This document shows positions 32,101 through 36,485 of a stretch of DNA of 64,000 nt, one piece after another. Made by a program: the position numbers and the translations under genes. The notes under the pieces are model-generated. The model saw only the letters and a list, made by a program, of their open reading frames with translations. It ran no database searches and was not told the origin of the DNA. The stretch comes from Branchinecta lynchi. Lineage: Eukaryota; Arthropoda; Branchiopoda; Anostraca; Branchinectidae. The stretch spans positions 5,308,561 to 5,372,560 of the forward strand of contig JAKZAP010000003.1 of the NCBI GenBank assembly GCA_023053575.1. Direction: 5' to 3'. Position 1 is the stretch's first letter. Each line of letters begins with the position of its first letter.

Positions 32101-34193
32101 GTATGGTGCTCATACCTTCAGGCACCATGCCCTTGCTGCAGGGCATGGTGACCGACATATGAGCACCATGCCCATGCATTGGGGCATGTATTGACGTTGG
32201 AGCACCATGACTGAAAATTAAGGATTTGTGAATGGCTGAAAAACCCACCCTTTACTCTTGCCCACCGTCAAGATGAAACATGGTTTCATACATGAAACAT
32301 TATGTGCTACATAGCAACATTTAAAGGACAAACGAACGTAATAAGGAAGAAGAGTTTCTTCTAAAAGTTTCAGAGCCATGGTAAAGCAAGAAAAGAAGAA
32401 CTTATCCTTTCAAGTTCAAGTTCAATGGGTTTAAATAAGAAAGTAAATCGCACATAATCAGAACACTCAGTCCGTTTCTGGACGCCGAGAACCACAATCA
32501 TCACACACACGATCATCATTCATTTGTGCTTTAATGGTTGGTTCTTGACCTCGGCCTGCCGGAAACAAAGCAAATGTGTAGGTCTGTGACTGAATATCAG
32601 TATGATCGAAAAAGTTGTTGAATTAATAAAAAATTAGAACAAATTCTACTAATTGAATGCCGACTTCCAACAATCGAACCAACTGAGACCCTAGCATTCC
32701 TGGTCTGTCATGGGCCTTGTTAACTCCGAACTGCGGATTAAGATACTTAGAACGTGTCCGAAAGCTCCGAAACGAACGAAAATGCTGAATTAATTCAGCA
32801 TTTTCTGTAGCATTTTGCTTTCGGACTTGATAAATTTTCATGAAGAAACTCAGGAGTACGGCGATTCTCTCAGTCTTTTCGGCGGCAAACGTAACAAATT
32901 CAGAAAGATAACTGACAATTCGGCAAACAACCGAATTTAAGACAACTGGCGATCATGGCCAACGAAGAAAGGAAAGATAAGAAGGTTGGATATCAGTAGC
33001 CCATCCATTTTGTCAGCTTTGTACAGCTAATTCTTTTTTCTTCTTCTTCTTCCTGACTTAAGTTTTGGTATTCTAGAAGTGTCAGAGAAGAAAGAAAAGG
33101 TAACAACTTTCGGACAAAAAAAGAAAAGAAAATGCAGCATTAATGCAGCATTTACAGCACCAAAAAGCTTTCGGACACGTTCTTAAACACCATCGAGGAT
33201 TTCTCTCCATGCAGACAAAGGATGCAAAGGCCTGTGTCTGAAACTATATCAAAGCTGCAACCAGTTTTTACATCCAGTCCAAAGATGTGAACGAAGTGTT
33301 GTGCCAGGGTTTGTTCGCCTTTACAATTCAGATATCTAAATGTTTACACTTATCGTCACTAGTTTTTTTTTTTTTTTACCATGTGCCACATCACATTTCT
33401 GGTTTTCTCATAAAATTACAGTTTATACATATAACAAATTCACCAATCTGATTTAATAATTACATTCCCCCTAGTCCCTACTAAACTTGAACTTACTAAA
33501 TCCATAAAACTGGAATATACCAACAACTCTAGTCTATCTTCAAACTGAATATTGTCACTAATTAATTTGTCACAAAACTGGTCGACGTGAAGTCGTGTTT
33601 ATTTCTTCACTATTTATTTTATTTTGACGAACAAAAAACAAGAATCGACCAGACCGTGTAAGTGGTTTGAAATGTAGGAGATTATGACTTGCTTGTACCT
33701 CTAACAGTTACTTCTCTGCCAGGTAAAGAACGGCGAACTTGAGCTTCAAATGGGTGACAACATCATGCCTGCTGATTTCACCTCCTCGCGCTTCGTCCAC
33801 ATTGCTGGTGCCCCCGTCATCCGCCAACAACGCAAGCTCGACACCAGCCTCGACAACCGCGAAATAATCGCGGAAGCAATCGACTACGAAATCCCATACT
33901 TTGCCATCGTAGTAACGATGTGCGTAGTGTCGAGCGTTGTCATTTGTGCTTTAATTCTCAGTCTAGTTCTGTATCGAAAAAAGACGACAGGGGAATACCC
34001 TAAGGGGAGGAAGGTTCCCCTTGCCTACGGGTCGTATCATTCCGGTGGGGGGAAGAAAGAAGATGTTGTGCCAAGGGGGTTTCCAAGAGTAGGTTTGGAT
34101 GAGAAGGACTTTGCCTCCATCAAGGCAAAGCCTCTATCCCCTGTTCTGCCAAGGTTTATGAGAAATGGTAATACCGAGTCAATGAAGCTTTAA
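1973..34193 (+). CDS. Multi-domain protease-inhibitor-type single-pass membrane protein (14 exons, 5' incomplete)
   Basis: Fourteen exons, listed separately, splice at GT/AG sites and stay in one frame: 3,707 nt, of which the first 2 complete a codon begun upstream, giving 1,234 residues and a stop. Order by residue: antistasin repeat (about 4-40), lustrin-type repeat (75-122), Kunitz (128-178), Tg1 (183-245), CGGC Cys module (261-318), acidic linker with RHRR (319-440), WAP x2 (450-552), degenerate Tg1 (556-610), second CGGC module (625-680), Kunitz x2 (682-787), third CGGC module (790-842), charged linker, Tg1 (940-1003), juxtamembrane (1021-1125), transmembrane (about 1137-1163), basic tail. 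Known of the families: Kunitz, WAP, antistasin and Tg1 domains commonly inhibit serine or cysteine proteases. Inferred: a cell-surface inhibitor or matrix protein. The first exon seen starts mid-codon, so the signal peptide and at least one exon lie upstream. No named orthologue is recognised. Confidence 0.88.
2461..2690 (+). pseudogene. LINE 3' fragment: C-terminus of a reverse-transcriptase ORF
   Basis: An uninterrupted frame reads [20 protein letters not shown], then [18 protein letters not shown] and stops at 2656-2658. The W-N-x-LP-x2-(V/I)R ... F-K motif is the conserved end of many LINE ORF2 proteins. A TTTA-type tail follows at 2670-2700. It is on the same strand as the host gene, in intron 1. 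Too short to have been called as a gene. Confidence 0.7.
2700..4418. other. Intron 1, no clear feature
   Basis: AT-rich sequence with a C run near 2701 and GATGATGATG stretches at 3075-3135. The 114-codon ORF at 4082-4426 has no family signature, no splice context and a random composition; I do not support it as a gene. Confidence 0.5.
4419..4694. mobile_element. MITE family G, copy 1
   Basis: Inverted ends CCCGATGAAAAATTT and AGATTTTTCATTGGG. The interior is built of TAGTAGTA/TAGCATCC words. Its relative at 18372-18589 has the same ends and TAGTAG-rich interior. Both copies are followed by TT. Confidence 0.6.
5000..5330 (-). pseudogene. LINE 3' fragment with zinc-knuckle
   Basis: On the minus strand 5235-5305 reads [19 protein letters not shown], a C-x2-CG ... 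H-x3-C knuckle like that ending many LINE ORF2 proteins. No RT is visible; the rest is decayed. Confidence 0.45.
5331..5791. other. End of intron 1, no feature seen
   Basis: No ORF, repeat or palindrome that I can support, apart from the splice acceptor region of exon b. Confidence 0.5.
5792..5990 (+). CDS. Exon b: lustrin-type Cys-rich repeat
   Basis: Phase 0 start, 66 codons plus one base; donor A|GTAAGT. It opens with [16 protein letters not shown], finishing the Cys cluster of the previous exon. It continues with [27 protein letters not shown]: the C-x-G-x-PL ... CP-x3-KC ... VCCP layout of lustrin-type repeats, known from mollusc nacre proteins and many other invertebrate secreted proteins. 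The ORF on the opposite strand here is a shadow. A dispersed hairpin repeat begins about 25 bp after the donor. Confidence 0.8.
6017..6175 (-). repeat. Family A repeat in intron 2
   Basis: A nearly intact copy on the minus strand: TTTTGAGC CTGAAGA, stem, GAAA TATAGCTC, then the cap and a GCAGTCAGTTTGGGC block. GAGC before CTGAAGA can pair with GCTC after GAAA-TATA. Confidence 0.6.
6840..7260 (+). mobile_element. Possible LINE 3' end with TTGA tail
   Basis: Short frames ending in stops, then a tail TTAATTGATTGATTGATG directly before the acceptor of exon c. The tail suggests a LINE inserted in the sense direction. No conserved protein motif. Confidence 0.3.
7285..7689 (+). CDS. Exon c: Kunitz domain 1 and Tg1 domain 1
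   Basis: The largest module exon (405 nt, phase 1 to phase 1). Residues [11 protein letters not shown] ... [14 protein letters not shown] ... GCGSNLNNF ... C give all six Kunitz cysteines. The residue after the second Cys (P1) is Asn rather than Lys or Arg, so classical trypsin inhibition is unlikely. A complete Tg1 repeat follows: [45 protein letters not shown], ending PIC. Both modules share one exon with no intron between. Donor ATGA|GTAAGT. Confidence 0.9.
7848..8275. mobile_element. MITE family E, copy 1 (TA target)
   Basis: Begins GTTGCGTTCTTGCAGATAC and ends GGTATCTGCAAAAACGCAAC, an inverted repeat of about 20 bp flanked by TA on both sides, as expected of a Tc1/mariner-type MITE. The interior is dense in GTGGTATCTGATACCACGGT-like palindromes. 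Copy 2 at 36826-37281 is inverted relative to this one. Confidence 0.75.
8276..8861. other. Intron 3, no feature seen
   Basis: A short ATT repeat near 8335-8365 and an ORF at 8449-8709 (minus) without family features. Nothing else supported. Confidence 0.5.
8862..12654. mobile_element. 3.8-kb element with hairpin ends and nested tandem repeats (Helentron-associated-like)
   Basis: The left end carries four consecutive palindromes (8862-8877, 8884-8894, 8901-8913, 8919-8936), the last a hairpin GTGTTGC-GAGA-GCAACAC. The right end (12626-12654) is a 29-bp inverted copy of 8919-8947 including this hairpin. Between them lie four tandem units (separate entry). Hairpin termini around tandem cores are known from Helentron-associated elements such as Drosophila DINE-1 and oyster pearl; that assignment is inference. 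It ends 151 bp before exon d. Confidence 0.6.
8990..11890 (+). repeat. Higher-order tandem array, four units of 550-820 bp
   Basis: The landmark GCTATCCGTAAC recurs at 9086, 9906, 10660 and 11206 (spacing 820, 754, 546). Within each unit a shorter block of about 150 bp, marked by CCCCTCATCGCTGAAGATGA and TTACTTACAAGTCCC, repeats two to three times. Open frames of 102 and 110 codons (9366-9674, 11482-11814) reflect this sub-repeat ([12 protein letters not shown]); they are broken by indels in units 2 and 3, so I do not call them genes. Confidence 0.75.
12806..12981 (+). CDS. Exon d: CGGC cysteine module 1
   Basis: Acceptor CATCTTTTTAG, donor CAG|GTAGGC; 2 nt plus 58 codons. Reads [32 protein letters not shown], then [14 protein letters not shown]. 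The pattern C-x8-C-x4-C-x4-C-x7-C-x4-CGGC-x3-FY-x4-G-x2-V-x-C recurs in exons h/i and j/k of the same gene, so it is a true module. I recall similar stretches in other invertebrate Kunitz/Tg1 proteins but know no domain name. The exon begins 150 bp after the end of a 3.8-kb transposon-like element. Confidence 0.8.
12982..13574. other. Intron 4, no clear feature
   Basis: TTTA-rich stretch at 13040-13070, possibly the reverse of a LINE tail, then unremarkable AT-rich sequence. Confidence 0.4.
13575..13863. mobile_element. MITE family B, copy 1
   Basis: Starts GAGCGTGTTCCACCCTA, contains TTACTACGCTCCCGAG and ends with AGAAGGATGGA. Copies at 18252-18745 and 25919-26199 (inverted) share the order of blocks; in copy 2 the ends are clear inverted repeats. 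Confidence 0.6.
14281..14520. repeat. Family A inverted pair forming a long hairpin, upstream of exon e
   Basis: A minus-strand copy (to about 14400) and a plus-strand copy (from about 14420) face each other across AACTTGTCATGAACTTGTC, each with the CTGAAGA-type stem and GGATAAGTCAGCTAC cap. The transcript could fold into a stem of about 100 bp. Confidence 0.65.
14677..14851 (+). CDS. Exon e: linker with RHRR site
   Basis: Acceptor TTCTCCTTACTTGCAG; phase 0 start, phase 1 end; donor CAAG|GTATTT. The 58 codons have no cysteine: [20 protein letters not shown], then acidic, Ser-rich sequence ending [13 protein letters not shown] fits the R-x-R/K-R consensus of furin-type convertases, so the ectodomain could be cut here; that is inference. 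No fold recognised. Confidence 0.72.
14941..15013 (+). repeat. 30-bp tandem repeat, 2.4 copies
   Basis: Two identical 30-bp units, each starting TATGGGCGTATCA, plus a partial third. Sequence identity implies a recent duplication. It lies 90 bp into intron 5. Confidence 0.85.
15159..15268. repeat. Hairpin (MITE-like) before exon f
   Basis: TGCAGTACTTGCTACTG at the left pairs with CAGTAGCAAATACTGCA at the right; the arms (ATCTTATCTCTACTG / CTCAGTAGAGACAAGAT) extend the stem almost to the centre. It lies 62 bp from the acceptor of exon f. Confidence 0.7.
15331..15602 (+). CDS. Exon f: acidic linker and start of WAP domain 1
   Basis: Of three nearby AG dinucleotides only the one at 15329-15330 keeps frame with the previous exon (G + CC = Ala). 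It encodes an acidic stretch ([19 protein letters not shown]) and ends [19 protein letters not shown], which supplies the first Cys (CP) of a WAP domain completed by the next exon. Donor CAG|GTGAGG. A hairpin MITE and a pyrimidine tract lie just upstream of the acceptor. Confidence 0.76.
15793..16700. mobile_element. GGGATCCC family (C), copy 1, apparently complete
   Basis: Begins TGGGATCCCAAAACGTTAG and ends GATTTTTGGGATCCCA. Internal landmarks: GACATCGCAAAAGTTG, ATGAAACTTGG, a GGGGGAGGGGGTTCAAATT block, and repeated ACATGCTGAAT ... CCGGACAAGTAATTC ... GGAATCCGGC units. Copies at 46783-47967 and 54683-59505. Confidence 0.7.
16701..17927. other. Intron 6 remainder; 47-bp tandem at 17287-17390
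   Basis: Two and a bit units built on CCAAAACTTCGAAGTTCGCC and AAGTAGCCTAGTT. The rest has A runs and a purine/pyrimidine-rich stretch at 17480-17520. Overlapping ORFs at 16829-17318 lack any signature. Confidence 0.5.
17928..18192 (+). CDS. Exon g: WAP domains 1 (end) and 2
   Basis: Acceptor ATTTTTCACAG, phase 0; donor GAAG|GTGAGG. With exon f the first WAP domain has eight cysteines ending [16 protein letters not shown]. The second is complete: CPFAQRVC ... [19 protein letters not shown]. The CC-x3-C-x3-C ending is diagnostic of the four-disulphide WAP core, known from elafin/SLPI-type inhibitors and antimicrobial proteins. Domain 1 is split by an intron while domain 2 is not. A MITE starts 60 bp after the donor. 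Confidence 0.9.
18252..18745. mobile_element. MITE family B, copy 2, with nested MITE G
   Basis: Ends GAGTGTGTTGCACCC and GGATGGAACACGCTC are inverted repeats. The middle is interrupted by the element at 18372-18589; removing it rejoins CACAGAGATC...GTTACC as in copy 1. Confidence 0.68.
18372..18589. mobile_element. MITE family G, copy 2
   Basis: Inverted ends CCCGAGGAAATTTTTG and CAAAGAATTTTTCCTCGGG, with TAGTAG-rich interior. It sits inside MITE B copy 2, so it is the younger of the two. Confidence 0.7.
18895..20870 (-). mobile_element. 5'-truncated LINE, antisense in intron 7
   Basis: Contains the RT ORF at 18967-20835 and ends in a run of AATA repeats (TTGAATAAATAAATAAATAAA on the minus strand, 18895-18925). 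No endonuclease domain or ORF1 upstream, so the copy is 5'-truncated, as usual for LINEs. The unbroken ORF suggests recent insertion. Confidence 0.85.
18967..20835 (-). CDS. LINE reverse transcriptase (ORF2 fragment, 622 aa)
   Basis: Retrotransposon RT; copies RNA into DNA at a nicked target. Starts after the endonuclease region: [16 protein letters not shown] (about 21-36), the connector with [12 protein letters not shown], then RT motifs: [13 protein letters not shown] (about 242-248), [13 protein letters not shown] (motif A, about 308-320), [13 protein letters not shown] (motif B, about 366-378), LFADDLVVL (catalytic FADD, about 407-415), then thumb and C-terminal region. The Asp residues of motifs A and C are kept. 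No stop or frameshift, but without endonuclease it is not autonomous. CR1/Jockey-like group, clade not certain. Confidence 0.9.
   Translation of the reverse strand: MYLEFINVLLFAARATIPCKAAHKGRKGFKPIPGWNFHLSELYKLSRSAFLSWVIAFKPVYGPVFALMKSTRLNFKKRLKSCRKNERLLRAESLAKSFLNVKDFWAKVRCTFSSKNIVAECLDGVSGDGNIAELWKGKFGVLFNCVSSDCSWAMGLDTSVPAKLLLPSLVEKLIGDLQVDKAGGPDQISARHLKFAAREKSEVLARLFNAFISHGYVPSKLTDVALVPIPKGHGCDVSKSENYRPIALATIISKLFEKCVLSEIGPNLRTSDFQFGFKALHGVDFAIFLFKFVVEYFWLYSSPVFVCFVDSSKAFDRVNHSKMLKMLVSRGVPPQFIRLFAFWFRNQEFRVRWGSASSSSFHLVNGLRQGGVLSPLLYAVYVDMLSQRLKESNLGCFIGGTCFNHFLFADDLVVLSPSVFGLNKLLSICDTVASELDIIFNTKKTFAMALFPTGCSLPRHQVLLSGRVLEYVSEFRYLGFCVNDKLRDDSHLRELTHSLCKRGNMLIWKFGDVNPVIKVRLFKTFCYQCFAISLSYSSTAKSMKVFEACYKRIFRRLIRLPPRESISQAFVLNHCQTFDEIVRNSRASLVLRLRQSKNCLVAMASHPLFYCLPIWRHLSSVD
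20871..21939. other. Intron 7 remainder, no clear feature
   Basis: AT-rich; no exon with a Cys-rich frame that could supply the missing first Cys of Tg1-2 was identified. Confidence 0.4.
21940..22153 (+). repeat. 46/49-bp minisatellite before exon h
   Basis: Units start at 21940, 21986, 22035, 22081 and 22130, so lengths alternate 46, 49, 46, 49: a 95-bp dimer. Each has GGTCGCTGATCA-like, GTGGCCGCTGCATG and AAACGAAGT blocks. GC-rich against an AT-rich intron; it ends 40 bp from the acceptor of exon h. Confidence 0.85.
22193..22520 (+). CDS. Exon h: degenerate Tg1 domain 2 and start of CGGC module 2
   Basis: Acceptor TTCTTTATTATAG, phase 1; donor AC|GTAAGT leaves phase 2. The first half, [21 protein letters not shown] then [13 protein letters not shown], is Tg1, but QC is QR and CWCV is SWCV: both partners of one disulphide are gone. 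The first Tg1 Cys is also not seen, so a small upstream exon could have been missed. The second half ([27 protein letters not shown]) opens a second CGGC-type module, with NGC in place of GGC, finished in the next exon. Confidence 0.82.
22521..23844. other. Intron 8, mostly featureless
   Basis: An A run at 22712-22730. A block at 23090-23170 (GCCGAAAAGGCCTGAGAT ... ACAGTCTAGTT) resembles 59985-60060 and is a dispersed repeat of unknown type. Confidence 0.4.
23845..24320 (-). mobile_element. Family A repeat joined to Penelope-like C-terminal remnant, copy 1
   Basis: A minus-strand family A core at 23870-23945, then on the same strand a 200-bp block (24010-24190) that resembles 55331-55450 and 46266-46440: in each a decayed frame gives a Lys/Gln/Pro-rich end with NLYP or NAEKSLP, then a stop. 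A second, damaged family A core lies at 24190-24240 in the opposite sense. Confidence 0.5.
24612..24663. repeat. Perfect short hairpin
   Basis: TTGCCAAAATCTCTGTT and AACAGAGATTTTGGCAA are exact inverted repeats separated by 15 bases. In intron 8, 190 bp before exon i. Confidence 0.8.
24850..25101 (+). CDS. Exon i: end of CGGC module 2, Kunitz domain 2, start of Kunitz 3
   Basis: One base completes the Thr codon of exon h, then LEGEQVSC closes the module (G-x2-V-x-C). Kunitz 2: [35 protein letters not shown], ending CQEKC; six cysteines. P1 is Arg followed by Ala, the canonical trypsin-type reactive site, the only one of the three here. It ends [16 protein letters not shown] + TG, the first third of Kunitz 3. 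Of two acceptors, only the TTTGTTTAG at 24848-24849 keeps frame. Donor GATG|GTAAGT. Confidence 0.9.
25102..25918. other. Intron 9, first part
   Basis: No supported gene. The stretch from 25445 (AACTTTATTTTGTCTC) looks like the reversed tail of a LINE, on weak evidence. Confidence 0.3.
25919..26199. mobile_element. MITE family B, copy 3 (inverted)
   Basis: The reverse complement of copies 1 and 2: CTTCTAACAGCAG ... GTTACTATTTTCGTTCC ... GCTCGGGAGCGTAGTAAGCG ... GGTAATTAGGGTGGAACG. It ends 62 bp before exon j. Confidence 0.6.
26262..26529 (+). CDS. Exon j: end of Kunitz domain 3 and CGGC-type module 3
   Basis: TG + G makes the conserved Trp: [29 protein letters not shown] completes Kunitz 3. 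Its P1 is Gly, so it is probably not a canonical inhibitor. [30 protein letters not shown] follow, the third copy of the module with CTC where copy 1 has CGGC, ending RNRKGEK. Donor AAG|GTAAGG, phase 0. The acceptor CCCTTTCAG lies about 60 bp past a MITE. Confidence 0.88.
26530..27250. other. Intron 10, first part, no feature seen
   Basis: AT-rich sequence without recognisable repeats or frames. Confidence 0.5.
27251..27538. mobile_element. MITE family I with internal palindromes
   Basis: GTCTACCACAAACCCCTGAT at the left and ATCAGGGGTTTGTGGCTGAC at the right are inverted. Inside, TATCCAGCGTTTGGCATA-like words appear six times in both directions, so the whole could fold into a branched hairpin. 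Confidence 0.65.
27548..28560. mobile_element. Mutator-like foldback element with 16-bp repeat arms
   Basis: The left arm (27548-27738) is about 12 tandem copies of a 16-bp unit, GACATCTCGCCACACC and variants. The right arm (28390-28560) is the inverted equivalent with GTGGCGAG words; the two outermost blocks, including GACAACTGGGAACCGAC, match between the arms. The core holds a MULE transposase fragment. No target duplication found; the left edge abuts MITE I. Confidence 0.75.
27786..28355 (-). pseudogene. MULE transposase C-terminal fragment
   Basis: The minus-strand frame reads [20 protein letters not shown] (about 28310-28250), then [17 protein letters not shown], then [20 protein letters not shown] and [19 protein letters not shown]. 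The order YF-x2-YIG ... WN ... TNN-x-EGWH ... HPS(L/I)W is typical of MULE transposase-derived proteins in animal genomes. Only the last third is present, with no catalytic DDE region, so it is not functional. The frame is open for 158 codons. Confidence 0.7.
28624..28993. mobile_element. hAT MITE family D, copy 1
   Basis: Starts CAGAGCAAAGTAACACTAGG and ends CTAGTATTATTTTACTCA, flanked by GTGTGGAG and GTGCGGAG, an 8-bp target duplication with one mismatch. Eight-bp duplications and CAGAG/CAGGG ends are hAT features. Copy 2 is at 39275-41190. Confidence 0.75.
29078..29457 (+). CDS. Exon k: charged linker and start of Tg1 domain 3
   Basis: Acceptor TATGTTTTCAG, phase 0. VECKRY closes the third Cys module. 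About 80 residues rich in Glu, Lys and Ser follow ([29 protein letters not shown]), then [26 protein letters not shown], the first two Tg1 cysteines. The donor at 29458 (AAG|GTGGGT) is set by the next exon, where AG + G = Arg. A second GT four bases later is out of frame. Confidence 0.83.
29458..30354. other. Intron 11
   Basis: A degenerate family A-like block at 29490-29580 (GTCAGCTAGGA, TATTTCGGCG, CGTCCTCTTCAAGG). T- and A-rich tracts at 30170-30310 precede the acceptor. Nothing else. Confidence 0.4.
30355..30521 (+). CDS. Exon l: end of Tg1 domain 3
   Basis: Acceptor after a T-rich tract (TTTTTTTTTTATAG). Reads [20 protein letters not shown], then [17 protein letters not shown]: the QC, CWCV and final Cys of Tg1, making this copy complete with six cysteines, unlike Tg1-2. 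It then runs into a Val-rich stretch ending IPMHR. Donor AGAG|GTAAGG, phase 1. Confidence 0.86.
30672..30946. mobile_element. Possible MITE in intron 12
   Basis: AGCTTCGTTTTTGTTGCA at the left and TGCAACAAAAACGAGGCT at the right are inverted repeats with one or two mismatches. The interior is unusually GC-rich and open in several frames, which explains the overlapping short ORFs. No target duplication seen. Confidence 0.45.
31732..31904 (+). CDS. Exon m: juxtamembrane region, part 1
   Basis: Phase 1 start (G + AT = Asp), 57 codons, donor ATG|GTAGAC. Cysteine-free and probably helical then beta: [20 protein letters not shown], then [20 protein letters not shown]. The helix followed by a V-x-F-T-L strand just outside a membrane recalls SEA-like folds, but I see no G-S-V/I cleavage motif, so that is only a suggestion. 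NFT is a possible N-glycosylation site. The intron begins with a T-rich stretch that stays open in frame and could be misread as coding. Confidence 0.75.
32033..32237. mobile_element. MITE family J in intron 13
   Basis: AGCCATACACAAATCCT and AGGATTTGTGAATGGCT form the ends. Subterminal GCATGCCCCAATGCATGA and CATGCATTGGGGCATG, and central GCACCATGCCC words, are also inverted, giving a near-complete hairpin. Confidence 0.7.
32750..33182. mobile_element. Harbinger-type MITE family K in intron 13
   Basis: Ends GAACGTGTCCGAAAGCT and AGCTTTCGGACACGTTC are a perfect 17-bp inverted repeat, flanked on both sides by TTA, the 3-bp target duplication typical of PIF/Harbinger elements. Inside are AATGCTGAATTAATTCAGCA and GCAGCATTAATGCAGC palindromes. 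Confidence 0.82.
33183..33722. other. End of intron 13
   Basis: T run at 33363-33377, then AT-rich DNA that may be a reversed LINE tail. Nothing firm. Confidence 0.4.
33723..34193 (+). CDS. Exon n (last): juxtamembrane part 2, transmembrane helix, cytoplasmic tail
   Basis: Acceptor TTACTTCTCTGCCAG, phase 0, begins [33 protein letters not shown] plus SLVLY (33900-33974) is a strong hydrophobic helix, followed at once by RKK, a stop-transfer signal giving an external N-terminus. The roughly 70-residue tail is basic, with a Gly/Ser patch and Pro-rich end ([18 protein letters not shown]) and a TAA stop. Codons here are clearly more GC-rich than flanking DNA. Confidence 0.9.
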   Translation, partial: VKNGELELQMGDNIMPADFTSSRFVHIAGAPVIRQQRKLDTSLDNREIIAEAIDYEIPYFAIVVTMCVVSSVVICALILSLVLYRKKTTGEYPKGRKVPLAYGSYHSGGGKKEDVVPRGFPRVGLDEKDFASIKAKPLSPVLPRFMRNGNTESMKL

Positions 34194-34397
34194 AAGCTGA
34201 TGAGCTTTAAGCAAAGAGACATGCTTCATGCAATAGAAGCTTTCCTTACCCTAACCCTTTCAAAATAACAGGACGAAGCAAAGGCCCACGATCTGTTGTT
34301 CATGGTTATCCACAAGGACCTTCCACTGGTTTGACTTCTCGGTAATCTTCTCCTTACAAGTTTCCTCGATTTCCGCCAGATGACGCGCAGCTACAAC

Positions 34398-34468
34398 AAT
34401 AAAAATGGCGCTCATTGTGCTTTTATCTAGGACGGATAGAAATTTGATTTGGTCTCACTGAAAATAAA
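34398..34468 (+). terminator. Candidate polyadenylation signals of the membrane-protein gene
   Basis: AATAAA occurs at 34398-34403 and 34463-34468, about 205 and 270 bases after the stop codon. These are the first good matches, so the 3' UTR is probably 200-300 bases. Inferred from motif and spacing only. Confidence 0.45.
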
Positions 34469-36397
34469 ACAAGATCGACTTAAACAAAATAAGGTAATAA
34501 ATAGATTTCCACGAATGGAGTGCATCCCTCTATCTAACAAAAGAAGGTCACTCTCTGACCCTACATACAGCGAACAAAAGTAACCCTAGATAACACGGTA
34601 AGAAGTTCTCTTCGTTTTTGGATCGGTACGGAAAGGTCCTAACTGAACAACTTATTGTGGGCCCTTGTTTTCATGACTGCGCTACAAGGGCATTGCACTG
34701 TGCTTGTTCCAGTGCTGCAAATTTCTTTAGTCCCAGTCGGTTTGCTCACTGCTGTCCTATGGCGCTGACTGCGTACGCCTCAATGATATACGGGATAGTA
34801 CTGAATACAAGGATAAAGAGAAAACATTGCAGTGACGTGCTCGGGAACTCCCAAGTGGAACTCATCCTTGCTGACAAATATTAGCCAAGTTCGTATGTGT
34901 TCACTACCCGGACGTGATTCAGGGCTTGGAAAGGAATTGGGGGTTGAGAGGTTCTATTTGCAGAAGTAAACTTATTTGTATTCTGTATGCCAGTTATATA
35001 AAGAGACTATTTTTTCTTCATTCACTCATTTCTTTAGAAGGGCGTATCACAAATTTCATACACGCGACAAACGTAGCGGTTCCATCCCGACACACTGCTA
35101 ACCGCAATTCTTCAAATTATTTCTTGAGAGTATCAGTTCACGGCCATAGAAAAAGAAGCGGAAAACTCGCAATAATAGTGTAGTAGAGATATGCCTCTTG
35201 GAATAGTTAGTAGTAACAGAATAGTAACTTTGAAGAGTGTCATTCTTTGCTGCGGTTCAAGTAAAATACTGGTGTTTATTTGTGCTTTTATTGCTTTATT
35301 TTGCAAAAAGCTGCATTGTTCAAAGCTAAACAACTTTTAGAAGAAGTATACTTAGCAGATCGACAGTTCGACTGTGTCTGAAAATCCTTAAACCGTCGGC
35401 GGTTTAAGAATTTTAAATCCAGAAAAAAAAATGAACCTTGGTAAATAAGGAACAATTGTGTGGTCGAGAATCGGTTCTAATGAGGAATTAATTGAAGACT
35501 CGTGGCGTGTGCAGGCTCAATGACTTTATGGTCATCGATTGCTTGCGCATGTCCATTTCCGTTCTTGGGTTCTGTGCCGGTGCACTGCAGTTGGCCTATG
35601 TTGAGAGAGAACGATCTTGCGTGTTTCAAGGTTCAAGTTTTTTTTTATTCTTACTATGACTCATACATAAACATTAATAATACTGTACTCTGCACTTGCA
35701 ATTATTTCAGGGTTTGAACCGAAGAAAAGAAAAACATCGAATGGTTCAGACCCTTCAAGTACGCTGTCCTACCGAATGATATGCCGTGACATGCCCTTAT
35801 GAACAGATGAGTGTGAAATATGGAAAAATGAGCTCTTGAGCGTAGAAACTAGATCTTATTTATATCATGGGCGTGAACTCAAGTGTTGAGATTTAAAACC
35901 ATAGAGATAGGAGACCCCTCCGACACCATAGTCTCACCCTCTCCATGTTTCTGATTCTGACAAGCGGTCGACTCCTCAGCTCTGATTCGTGAAATAGAAG
36001 GGAATCATGCCTGGGTGAGGAGGAGGGTCTCCACTGATTTCGGGTAGCAAAGACGTGTCATATTTATTCCGAGTCTGATAGTACGGCTGGAAAGTTGTTT
36101 CCAGAGTGATAATGTTAATCCAGTGTTGTATATTGCGTATTAACCTAATTTATAAAGTTTCGGATTAAATTTATATTTGTTAGTATAATTTTCGCCAAAG
36201 CACGTAGTACCAAAAACTAGCTCAACTTTTATTCTTTGACATTTCACTGAAAAGAAATGTACAGTTAGGCTCTTAAATCGACCGCAATTAAGGAAAACCA
36301 GAAAAGCCTCGGGGTAGCACCTCCTTCAGACTGAACGCTTTTACATATCCCCGAATACCGACACCCGGCCGTGACGATGACGTAAATTTTTAACCTA
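34469..36397. other. Downstream intergenic region, no supported gene
   Basis: Small ORFs (for example 34618-34884) have no family motif or splice context. A near-palindrome CTTAAACCGTCGGCGGTTTAAG lies at 35388-35409. The block near 34345-34395 (GGTAATCTTCTCC ... AGATGACGCGC) resembles 60995-61055, so part of this region is a dispersed repeat. Confidence 0.4.
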
Positions 36398-36485
36398 AGT
36401 AAGTAAGTAAAGTATTTATTACCCGCGTTTTCTACTTAGAACAAAACGGAGTAAAGAAGAAAATAAAGAAAAAGAAAAAGAAGGG
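36398..36485 (-). mobile_element. LINE 3' tail fragment
   Basis: TAAGTAAGTAAGTAAAGTAT followed by TTATTACCCGCGTTTTC and ACGGAGTAAAGAAG matches the 3' end of the LINE at 39559-41123 (same repeat tail, GCGTTTTC, CGGAGTAAA). Only the last 90 bases are kept. Confidence 0.6.
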
